Source: Azotimanducus sp965199815
Lineage (GTDB): Bacteria > Pseudomonadota > Gammaproteobacteria > Pseudomonadales > Azotimanducaceae
Direction: 5' to 3'
Length of the DNA: 64,000 nucleotides
Assembly: GCA_965199815.1 (NCBI GenBank)
Contig: CBDATE010000018.1
Location: 434,001-498,000, forward strand
The notes below the pieces were generated by a model. The model saw only the letters and a program-made list of their open reading frames with translations, ran no database searches and was not told the origin of the DNA. Position 1 is the first letter of the stretch; each line of letters begins with the position of its first letter. The position numbers and the translations under genes are program-made. Positions 19,401 to 22,273 of this stretch are shown piece after piece.

Positions 19401-19954
19401 GAGTGGAAGTCGGTGGTGGTCTGGCGTGGACGCTGCCCGCACTTGGGCTGACCTTTGATGTGTTCGGTCGCACCTTGGTGACGCATGAGGACGATGGGCA
19501 GGAATCGCACGGGTTCTCGGCGGCGCTGAACTTTGATCCGAGCACGGCGAGTACACGCGGCTTCATGCTGAACCTGCGTCAGGACATCGGCGGGCCGTCG
19601 AGTGGCGGGGTACAGGCGCTGTTCGCCGCGGAGCTTCCCGGTATCGGCGGGATGGGCATGGGTGGTGGCGCTGCTGGCAGTCGCTGGACGCTGGAGACGG
19701 CATACGGACTGGCGGCCTACGGCGACAAGTTCACGCTGAGTCCGACCTTCGGCCTGACTGCTTCCGATATGTCGGTTGATTTTCATCTCGGCTGGCAACT
19801 GATGCCGGAGCTCAGTGAAGATGCGCTGGATCTCTCGCTGACATTCAAGGCCACGCGCCGCGAGCTGCTTGATGTGGGGACTGTCAACAGCATCGGTACG
19901 CTGGGTCAGGGTCCGGAACACAGAGTACAAATCGAAGCGAGCGCTCGCTGGTAA
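4427..19954 (+). CDS. Giant autotransporter-like adhesin 1 (5175 aa), poly-C leader
   Basis: A secreted giant surface protein, probably adhesive. The ATG at 4427 has GGGAGG 5 nt upstream. Residues 1-50 form a leader containing a 19-C tract read as Thr plus six Pro. A second in-frame ATG (4577, residue 51) precedes an extended signal peptide ending AYA|QS at residue 110. The passenger is a chain of cadherin-like domains (acidic motifs such as FSDADGDSLTY), Calx-beta domains (AGEDYTxxxGTLxFAPGETSK), fibronectin type III domains and He_PIG Ig-like domains (GTLPPGLxIDxxTGVISGTP), with one helical insert near 7660-7760. From about 18040 a last Calx-beta domain leads to a linker (NWDALPVAWLARFGR) and a barrel of about 300 residues ending in Trp, as outer-membrane proteins do. 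The ligand is unknown. The gene carries a large internal duplication. Domain calls come from recognised motifs, not a profile search. Confidence 0.93.
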   Translation: MSLKPFRLFRPFGNVPATTVHSTHGTHDTPPPPPPQQCVRQQDVQQQVRSMTHLSAPRIDQVTHTAPTARETFAALTRLRRAPRAITLALLSFVALPILCMGLLPTAAYAQSAPTVATEIPDQTATTGTAFSFTLPAGTFSDADGDSLTYTAQQTDGTTDSALPTWLRFTAGTGVFSGTPTSTDTGTLSVKVTASDGTDSVSDTFDIVVSAPIPLPTLSIAVVKTPDISVEGKVADANEDIGTVEFAVTLSAASTDRVTVEYATEDIAAGDPALDPNSQIYSAIVGEDYTGVTGTLIFAPGETSKTFSVQIVNDGMHEELANVFRVKLSNPSAATIAANQGEVDFRIGNDDSEPPISFMAAGLASIGSPGVPRTAPEGKLSVVEGDSGSTDVTFTITQAMEVGWKSINLGSLSRETPGTTATAGTDFTEVTTMSFTLGEGETQATFTLSITGDTTAEDDETFLVSFTRGNGIVTNSGEGSFLIEITIVDDDGAPSKPRAPRLTASASGQLTVNWVAPTDDGGQPIDDYDVRYRAKPTSGDPAWTEEASTATDSTALTRVITDLTDGTAYQVQVRAENENDDGAWSDTTEATPSASGPSPTAEYNPVTRLLTMRNLQITSTISTGFLSFNRSSHVLIFDASENFYEGSPDGSQDATLTVGGVVLRYGMFCVPNDCRLFPRSAWPSENPTGSTTLEVEMPGGFNPPTRLASVRFVPPGNLGVSSFSVTTDLALDVLQTTPDAPENLMLALRPQMATLSWSNPGDSSITGYQYRVGTSGVWTNLPGSSATTTSFDVFDGLTGGSPQTVQLRAVNANGNGVSASVTSAVPAAPTGLTAVPLNESASLKWADPDDPSIIKYQFRVGTSGTWTDIAGSSAASVTGIASGLSNGSAQDVFLRAVNFVGASAASSSVSVTPVANRAPTLVQTHLDSITPLTVPVIPALTEGGIPHPRAGIYEVVQIDLYELFNDEDNEPVFTATGTTSDARVVTVGQSPRGQYLNLYGQSRGSATVTVKVTDQFGAMSPVATIMVTTENQPPRLVAEVDDVNLVRSGTSYTSQTLDLSRVFRDMDGDNLSYTAKLLDDTADQIANLEAQIAELTRQGRVAETIVLQLVLQDLKSGLGSAPESITVSLSGAIVTLGATGPGVVDVIVTASDGQGGSASDTFDVSAPDPDIAEGEGRIRCGDEQSDRLLEIPEGGTLACLVRYDRTHSIYVVPASGTAGTNLDFPGSDAECRGAGADIYIEGASFSKGSGDACTLSRTADGAGSDGLSLTVHAPVNGRADGERAFRVEIRSSDGAKTLLSSPAIMIIDPGLSYEVPDSLQVKIPARVLPTRVGFSNPISYAVTTGTLPPGLRIDASTGVISGTPTTANASGVTVTVTATAGTGSTLQTATADIALPAVEAAATVAALVLSEASLTVDEGASDTYTVRLATEPTGNVDVAVTVAGSADVTVAPASLRFTRSNWNIVQTVAVRAAEDTDMVDDTATLNHTASGGGYDSLTGSVAVTVDDDEAPTLTNNSPVITDIDDKSVTFGATLEVDVDATDADAGDTLVFKAASDDTGVATVTPTADTNLVTDSKITLTPVAVGTATITVTVSDGTASPTDTFELTVEAAKLDKPTGLALKTDSKSKSGFTVTWDAVTNATGYTASAMRSDNTGTAVTGTVDTSGTTPEAVFTGLAEDIAYTVTVTATGSGNYANSDASDGFEVTTAANSVPTVATEIPDQAATVDTAFSFTLPAGTFSDADSGDSLTYTAQQTDGTTDSALPTWLGFTAGTGVFSGTPTSTDAGTLSVKVTASDGTDSASDTFDIVVSAPVVLPTVSIAVVEKPRVAETPSFISVDEEVGTFEFTVTLSAASTGTVTVRYATEDIPGDAQEFTDVANAFPATAGEDYTAASGMLVFAPGETSKTVSVQIIDETLFEQAQELFRIVLSNPSGATIAAGQGQLLIGLVEADPVPPVSVMAMGLASTGSPGAAENIPEGKLSVAEGDSGETDVTFTITQSRVVSWRSVQAGNFLAPVGITGTATANTDFEVTAETLNLAAGTTQVEYTLKIKGDTDAEGDETLYVSLNRGSGIVTNSGEMEFLIEITIVDDDGVPSKPSAPRLTASASGQLTVNWAAPADDGGQPIDDYDVRYRVKPTSGDPAWTEEASSTADSTATTRVISSLTNDSAYQVQVRAENENGNSGWSDTTEATPVASPSTSPTAEYNPGSGALVIRNVQISSARATDINTLNHTLTIYGNPFGTTKGEELTMTVGATSIIYTTGICSGIWCSWDVSTTTRSISAGTATLSTRYRNLDTSGTPVFGNIDLGIITGGFRNQNIFTGTIPLTLVQTAPDAPENLMLALRPQMATLSWSNPGDSSITGYQYRVGTSGVWTNLPGSSATTTSFDVFDGLTGGSPQTVQLRAVNANGNGVSASVTSAVPAAPTGLTAVPLNESASIKWADPDDPSIIKYQFRVGTSGTWTDIAGSSAASVTGIASGLTNGAAQDVFLRAVNFVGASAASSSVSVTPVANRAPTLVQTHLDSITPLTVPVIPALTEGGIPHPRAGIYEVVQIDLYELFNDVDNEPVFTATGTTSDARVVTVGQSPRGQYLNLYGQSRGSATVTVKVTDQFGAMSPVATIMVTTENQPPRLVAEVDDVNLVRSGTSYTSQTLDLSRVFRDMDGDNLSYTAKLLDDTADQIANLEAQIAELTRQGRVAETIVLQLVLQDLKSGLGSAPESITVSLSGAIVTLGATGPGVVDVIVTASDGQGGSASDTFDVSAPDPDIAEGEGRIRCGDEQSDRLLEIPEGGTLACLVRYDRTHSIYVVPASGTAGTNLDFPGSDAECRGAGADIYIEGASFSKGSGDACTLSRTADGAGSDGLSLTVHAPVNGRADGERAFRVEIRSSDGATTLLSSPAIRIIDPGLSYEVPDSLQVKIPARVLPTRVGFSNPISYAVTAGTLPPGLAIDASTGVISGTPTTANASGVTVTVTATAGTGSTLQTATADIALPAVEAAATVAALVLSETSLTVDEGASDTYTVRLATEPTGNVDVAVTVAGSADVTVGPASLRFTRSNWNIVQTVAVRAAEDTDMVDDTATLNHAASGGGYDSLTGSVAVTVDDDEAPTLPTLSYPAAPNSLVVNTVITSLTPTVSGFDDTISYAVTTGTLPPGLDIDATTGVISGTPSTVNASGVTVTVTASAGTGATMQTATEDIAFPAVAAAGTVVNSSPVITDITDKSVTFGATLEVDVDATDADAGDTLVFKAASDDTGVATVTPTADTNLVTDSKITLTPVAVGTATITVTVSDGTASPTDTFMLTVNKATLATPANLALKTNTRSKTGFTVTWDAVTNATGYTATATPSGGTAVTGTVSTPSSGPEAVFTGLTAGTTYTVSVVATGNTANYESSTAATLSQATAANSVPTVATEIPDQTATTGTAFSFTLPTGTFSDADSGDSLTYAAQQTDGTTDSALPTWLGFTAGTGVFSGTPTSTDAGTLSVKVTASDGTASVSDTFDIVVSAPALVFTPTALTVDEGGSGTYTVALNTQPSATVTVAVAGSGDVSVSPTSLTFTTANWDTAQTVTASAAEDEDAGDDTAAISHTASGGDYGSVTGSVSVTVDDDDTRGVTIDKTALTVLEGSSGTYTVVLGTQPTGDVTVTIGGTSDTDVSVDTDSGTMGNQNTLTFTSSNWDTAQTVTVAAATDTDAANDAVVTLTHAVSGADYASETAPSVAVTITEKDTATFSVTGPSDVAEDAGTATYTVSLSKQPSGNVTVKYATSDGTATAGSDYTAASGTLTFTNMNWDTAQTVDVSITDDTVDDDDENFIFTLSGASTGTSLSASPSVTTGITDNDVPAVTVSFGAGTYSVAEGGTASVTVTLSADPERSVTIPLTTMNGTGAAADDYSVPTSVGFASGETSKTLTFSARDDSVDESDETVTLGFGASLPTRVSAGTTSQAVVTIVDDDTVGLTYSAAPSTLTVGISSTALTATATSFGSATVTYAVTTGTLPVGLRLDAGTGAITGKPRAVSDSGVTVTVSATSGSGASARTATATVTFPAVGKGTLATPSGLEVKAGTLAQTGFTVTFDVVPFAGRYTVAATPASGGSAVSGTVIATTIGLEASFSGLTASTTYTVSITAIGNANYDNSQAGTISVVTLEDPTPTRASNVQVTAGDGLLTVSWTAASNAPNGYSVRWRERGPGNLLTSANEVAGTSFTISGLTNGQEYVVRVETRNTEDDDVQADTAVTATGTPMEADSVPAFASGSSISDQLWTVGTDVELTLPEATGGNGALSYRLTPELPAGVELDDATRVVSGTPTSAASATTYTWRAADSDSNTADSDAAVLSFQLTVNDPVPTEASALQVTAGDGSLEVSWTAASVAPNGYSVRWREEGSGGAFTPINMVSGTSFTIPDLTNGQEYEVRVDTRNAADDGVQAGTEVTATGTPVKMDSAPAFASDTSIPDQIWRVDTPVSITLPEATGGNGTLSYTLTPDLPAGVTLDTATRVVSGTPTAVTSAGTYTWRAADSDSNTANSDTAELNFRLRVDGRRDARPTVSSLPRVSIEDAEAMEGSELLFRVVLSEAVRYRVKVYWATRPGTATANRDYRSAAGAVVFRPGVTERRIRVETLEDEHNDPDETMQVRLSSPRGILIGDGIATGRINNWDALPVAWLARFGRAVTEQALEGVEQRLTAPREAGTQATVAGMTLDSLGLFADGAGAWPPAGRVSEQVSGQVSGDASGKMLGGVSFGSYFNSTPLDGSPVFGGGNTSTTPSTLGASFASSPFGGGLLTTSNFTHTGAMDEAGGSLALWGRGARADFRGLDGLVHLDGQTETATLGADYARDQWLTGVMLTSSRGTGGYQGVASGEVEVSLNAAIPYGSYRFSERLDVWGAVGRGAGALTLTPEGEGSIEADLDWSMVSAGLRGGLFGAAGYGPAVTLVSDVFWSRTGSGRVEAGEEHSSLASSEADTSRLRLGLEGSWALMLGNVGAVTPKLEAGVRHDDGDAEQGFGVEVGGGLAWTLPALGLTFDVFGRTLVTHEDDGQESHGFSAALNFDPSTASTRGFMLNLRQDIGGPSSGGVQALFAAELPGIGGMGMGGGAAGSRWTLETAYGLAAYGDKFTLSPTFGLTASDMSVDFHLGWQLMPELSEDALDLSLTFKATRRELLDVGTVNSIGTLGQGPEHRVQIEASARW
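4512..4530 (+). repeat. Poly-C tract (19 C) in the leader of giant adhesin 1
   Basis: Nineteen consecutive C residues lie inside the open frame, about 85 nt after the first ATG and 46 nt before a second in-frame ATG (4577). Poly-C and poly-G tracts of this length are classic slipped-strand sites in phase-variable surface genes. With 19 C the whole gene is in frame. Removing one C gives a frame that stops at the TGA of ATGA at 4577; adding one C gives a frame that stops at TAG 4573-4575. The exact length should be treated as provisional because long homopolymers are error-prone in sequencing. Confidence 0.85.
4566..4579 (+). promoter_or_regulatory. Internal ribosome binding site and alternative start of giant adhesin 1
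   Basis: AGGTG (4566-4570) precedes an in-frame ATG (4577-4579) by 6 nt. Starting here gives a 60-residue signal peptide directly, without the proline-rich leader, and matches the equivalent ATG of the second giant gene. This may be the real translation start, or a re-initiation site coupled to the upstream leader. Confidence 0.55.
6656..8964 (+). repeat. Large internal duplication in giant adhesin 1, copy A
   Basis: This 2.3-kb stretch is nearly identical to 11441-13749 at a constant offset of 4785 bp, for example around 7150-8400 versus 11935-13185 where only scattered single-base changes are seen. It encodes two FN3-like domains, a cadherin-like part, the helical insert, a Cys-containing segment (RIRCGDEQSDRLLEIPEGG) and a He_PIG plus Calx-like pair. 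The homologous region starts earlier (about 4764), but 4764-6650 is clearly more diverged, including an unalignable stretch near 6220-6640. Confidence 0.9.
11441..13749 (+). repeat. Large internal duplication in giant adhesin 1, copy B
   Basis: Second copy of the 2.3-kb block at 6656-8964. Differences are mostly single bases, such as Lys/Thr and Met/Arg changes near 13097-13130. The near identity compared with the diverged flanking domains points to recent duplication or gene conversion. Confidence 0.9.
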
Positions 19955-19958
19955 CCCC

Positions 19959-19975
19959 GGCGGGCGCGTCCCGCC
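19959..19975 (+). other. GC hairpin after giant adhesin 1
   Basis: GGCGGG-CGCGT-CCCGCC begins 4 nt after the stop codon and is repeated at 21095-21111 in the duplicated module. No run of T follows, so it is not a standard intrinsic terminator; it may protect or attenuate the transcript. Confidence 0.45.
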
Positions 19976-20032
19976 ATTGGGCGACAATCGCTGTGCGGCA
20001 CTGAATTATGTACCAGGCACTGTGAAAAGCCT

Positions 20033-20038
20033 TATAAT
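20033..20038 (+). promoter_or_regulatory. Consensus -10 box (TATAAT), probable leaderless transcript
   Basis: A perfect TATAAT ends 7 nt before the ATG at 20046, so transcription would start at or next to the start codon. No Shine-Dalgarno is present (the ATG is preceded by CATCCC), which fits a leaderless mRNA. No good -35 box is visible at 16-18 bp. Confidence 0.55.
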
Positions 20039-20045
20039 TCATCCC

Positions 20046-20693
20046 ATGAATCTGGAACTCGCATATGAACAGCCCATGAGTACAGCACTCGCATATGACA
20101 CGCACGGCTTGGTAAAGCTCTTGAGCGGAGATGGTGCCTTTACCGAAAGGCAGGCTGAGCTTCTCGTCGAGGGGCAAGTTCTTGCGTTCAGGAACAACAC
20201 TGTCAATATGGCCGCCAGGGAGGATGTTGTATCTATCCGGCGAGATATAGCAGCGATTCAAGCGAATATCGAGGCCCTTCGGCAGGAGACCAAAGAGAAC
20301 ATTGCGCGGCTTCAAGCGGACATTGATGCCCTGCGGCAGGAGACCAGAGAGGGCATTGCGCGGCTTCAAGCGGAGATTGAGGCCCTGCGCCTGGAGACCA
20401 GAGAGAACATCGTGCGGCTTGAAGGGAGCATAGAAAAGCTGCGCGTTGAGACCAAAAAGGATATCGAAAACATGCGCCTGGAGACCAGCAAGGACATAGA
20501 AAAGCTGCGCATGGAGGCCAGCGAGAATGTTATAAGGCTTGAAGGGAACATCGAAAAGCTGCGCCTGGAGAACAGGTCGAAAGTTGACGAAGCGAAAGTC
20601 AGCCTGCTGAAATGGATGTTCACAGCCACATTCACATCCATGTTTGGATTCGCTGGATTGATCATCGCTGTATTGAGATTCATGCCACCCTGA
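20046..20693 (+). CDS. DUF1640-like coiled-coil protein with C-terminal membrane anchor, copy 1
   Basis: The 215-residue product starts MNLELAYEQPMSTALAYDTHGLVKLL. The AYDTHxxVKxL start, the 'F-T-E-x-Q-A-E' segment (FTERQAELLVEG), a long coiled coil and one C-terminal membrane helix (about residues 185-212) are the layout of DUF1640/CCDC90-type proteins, whose bacterial function is not established. The coiled coil is built from 18-residue units (such as IEALRQETKENIARLQAD) mixed with 11-residue units (IENMRLETSKD). I start it at 20046 because an equivalent ATG exists in copy 2 and a TATAAT box sits just upstream. It lies 91 bp after the giant adhesin gene; a role together with the adhesin is inferred from position only. 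Confidence 0.8.
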   Translation: MNLELAYEQPMSTALAYDTHGLVKLLSGDGAFTERQAELLVEGQVLAFRNNTVNMAAREDVVSIRRDIAAIQANIEALRQETKENIARLQADIDALRQETREGIARLQAEIEALRLETRENIVRLEGSIEKLRVETKKDIENMRLETSKDIEKLRMEASENVIRLEGNIEKLRLENRSKVDEAKVSLLKWMFTATFTSMFGFAGLIIAVLRFMPP

Positions 20694-20720
20694 TTCGCGC
20701 TCGGCGGTAAACGAGCACAT

Positions 20721-21022
20721 GGCGGCTCCGAGTTCATGGCCGAGTTCGAACGAGCCTGCCAACACAACAAACTCCCGCTCTTCGTCCTCCCGCCACGGTG
20801 CCCTGAACTCAACGGCTGTGTCGAACGCGCCAATGACACATCTCGTATCGAATTCTGGGGCGGATTCGGCGGCGAACTCACCGTCGCCGAAGTCGCCCCT
20901 GCGCTCGCCAGGTACCAATACTTCTACAACAACATCCGACCTCATATGGCCCTCGACTGGAAAACCCCCGTCGAGTATCTTTCCTCCTTCCCCACGCTCG
21001 CCTCTCAGTCTCAGATCTAGTG
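20721..21022 (+). pseudogene. Transposase (integrase-core) C-terminal fragment
   Basis: The frame ending at TAG 21018-21020 reads GGSEFMAEFERA, then VLPPRCPELNGCVERAND, then YFYNNIRPHMALDWKTPVEY. This is the C-terminal half of an rve-type (IS3/IS481-like) DDE transposase: the region after the second Asp, the 'P-x-x-N-G-x-V-E-R' catalytic Glu region, and the 'N-x-x-R-P-H-x-A-L' tail. The N-terminal part with the first catalytic residues is missing, so it is inactive. The fragment is bounded by an 11-bp direct repeat AACGAGCACAT (20710-20720 and 21023-21033). Confidence 0.82.
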
Positions 21023-21168
21023 AACGAGCACATACGCTGGATCAGGGTCCGGAACACGGAGTACAGATCGAAGCGAGCGCTCGCTGGTAACTTCGGCGGG
21101 CGCATCCCGCCATTGGGCGACAATCGCTGTACGGCACTGAATTATGTACCAGGCACTGTGAAAAGCCT

Positions 21169-21174
21169 TATAAT
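21169..21174 (+). promoter_or_regulatory. Consensus -10 box (TATAAT) of coiled-coil gene copy 2
   Basis: Same arrangement as at 20033: TATAAT 7 nt before the start codon at 21182, with no Shine-Dalgarno, so a leaderless transcript is likely. Confidence 0.55.
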
Positions 21175-21181
21175 TCATCCC

Positions 21182-22009
21182 ATGAATCTGGAACTCGCAT
21201 ATGAACAGCCCATGGAGGCAGAACTCGCAATGGAATCGGCACTCGCATACGAACAGCCCATGAGTACAGCACTCGCATATGACACGCACGGCTTGGTAAA
21301 GCTCTTGAGCGGAGATGGTGCCTTTACTGAAAGGCAGGCTGAGCTTCTCGTCGAGGGGCAAGTTCTTGCGTTCAGGAACAACACTGTCAATATGGCCGCC
21401 AGGGAGGATATTGTATCTATCCGGCGAGATATAGCGGCGATTCAAGCGAATATCGAGGCCCTGCGGCAGGAGACCAAAGAGAACATTGAGGCCCTGCGGC
21501 AGGAGACCAAAAAGGACATTGCGCGGCTTCAAGCGGACATTGAGGCCCTGCGGCAGGAGACCAAAGAGAACATTGATGCCCTGCGGCAGGAGACCAAAGA
21601 GAACATTGATGCCCTGCGGCAGGAGACCAGGGAGGGCCTTGCGCGGCTTCAAGCGGAGATTGAGGCCCTGCGCCTGGAGACCAGAGAGAACATCGTGCGG
21701 CTTGAAGCGAGCATTGAAAAGCTGCGCGTTGAGACCAAAAAGGATATCGAAAACATGCGCCTGGAGACCAGCAAGGATATCGAAAACATGCGCCTGGAGA
21801 CCAGCAAGGACATCGAAAAGCTGCGCATGGAGGCCAGCGAGAATGTTATACGGCTTGAAGGGAACATCGAAAAGCTGCGCCTGGAGAACAGGTCGAATGT
21901 TGACGAAGCGAAAGTCAGCCTGCTGAAATGGATGTTCACAGCCACATTCACATCCATGTTTGGATTCGCTGGATTGATCATCGCTGTATTGAGATTCATG
22001 CCACCCTGA
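21182..22009 (+). CDS. DUF1640-like coiled-coil protein with C-terminal membrane anchor, copy 2
   Basis: A 275-residue paralogue of the product at 20046-20693, nearly identical at both ends. It is longer for two reasons: a duplicated N-terminal segment (the ALAYEQPM motif occurs twice) and several extra 18- and 11-residue coiled-coil units between about 21450 and 21650 and near 21740-21810. Runs of near-identical repeats such as ALRQETKENI show the array changes by unit gain and loss. A single hydrophobic helix near the C-terminus (WMFTATFTSMFGFAGLIIAV) would anchor it in a membrane. Function unknown. Confidence 0.8.
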   Translation: MNLELAYEQPMEAELAMESALAYEQPMSTALAYDTHGLVKLLSGDGAFTERQAELLVEGQVLAFRNNTVNMAAREDIVSIRRDIAAIQANIEALRQETKENIEALRQETKKDIARLQADIEALRQETKENIDALRQETKENIDALRQETREGLARLQAEIEALRLETRENIVRLEASIEKLRVETKKDIENMRLETSKDIENMRLETSKDIEKLRMEASENVIRLEGNIEKLRLENRSNVDEAKVSLLKWMFTATFTSMFGFAGLIIAVLRFMPP

Positions 22010-22039
22010 TTCGCGCTCGGCGGTAAACGAGCACACACA

Positions 22040-22068
22040 TGCACAGCTCGCACCGGAAAAGGTAGAAT
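22040..22068 (+). promoter_or_regulatory. Possible promoter of giant adhesin 2
   Basis: TGCACA (22040-22045) and TAGAAT (22063-22068) are 17 bp apart, 35 bp before the first ATG. The -35 match is only 4 of 6; the -10 is 5 of 6. Confidence 0.35.
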
Positions 22069-22217
22069 GCCGTTCGGTAGTCCGTTGAATCGGGAAGTGT
22101 GCATGTTATTCAGTTATTCAGGCTTTCGAACTCGCTCAGGCCATTCGGGGGTATCCCTGCATTCGGGGGTATCCCTGCAACCACTGTCCAATGTCCACAG
22201 TACGCACAATACACATA

Positions 22218-22239
22218 CCCCCCCCCCCCCCCCCCCCCC
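22218..22239 (+). repeat. Poly-C tract (22 C) in the leader of giant adhesin 2
   Basis: Twenty-two consecutive C residues lie inside the leader frame, read as Thr plus seven Pro. 22 and 19 are both 1 modulo 3, so both giant genes are in frame in this assembly. Adding one C makes the leader stop at TGA 22267-22269, one base before the internal ATG; removing one C makes it stop at TGA 22317-22319. Confidence 0.85.
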
Positions 22240-22259
22240 TCAAAGATGTTTACAGCAGC

Positions 22260-22273
22260 AGGAGCCTGACATG
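22260..22273 (+). promoter_or_regulatory. Internal Shine-Dalgarno and alternative start of giant adhesin 2
   Basis: AGGAG (22260-22264) lies 6 nt before an in-frame ATG (22271-22273), an ideal arrangement and stronger than at the first ATG. It would begin the protein at its signal peptide, downstream of the poly-C tract. Confidence 0.65.

Larger units (their letters stand above)
19897..20709 (+). repeat. Barrel-tail plus coiled-coil gene module, copy 1
   Basis: From the last 19 or so codons of giant gene 1 (ending VQIEASARW), through the hairpin and the small coiled-coil gene to about 30 bp after its stop, this segment is repeated at 21032-22030. The copies differ by small substitutions and by extra repeat units inside the second coiled-coil gene. 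Confidence 0.88.
20694..21181 (+). other. Gene-poor interval: transposase remnant and duplicated barrel tail
   Basis: Between the two coiled-coil genes this stretch holds a transposase fragment (20721-21022), the repeated last codons of the giant gene's barrel (ending GGTAA near 21090), a repeat of the GC hairpin (21095-21111) and a second TATAAT box (21169-21174) before the next start codon. Confidence 0.8.
21032..22030 (+). repeat. Barrel-tail plus coiled-coil gene module, copy 2
   Basis: Duplicate of 19897-20709. It starts with the orphaned coding tail of the barrel (ACGCTGGATCAGGGTCCGG onwards), which has no start of its own, and continues through the hairpin, TATAAT box and a longer coiled-coil gene to the shared sequence TTCGCGCTCGGCGGTAAACG. 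Confidence 0.87.
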
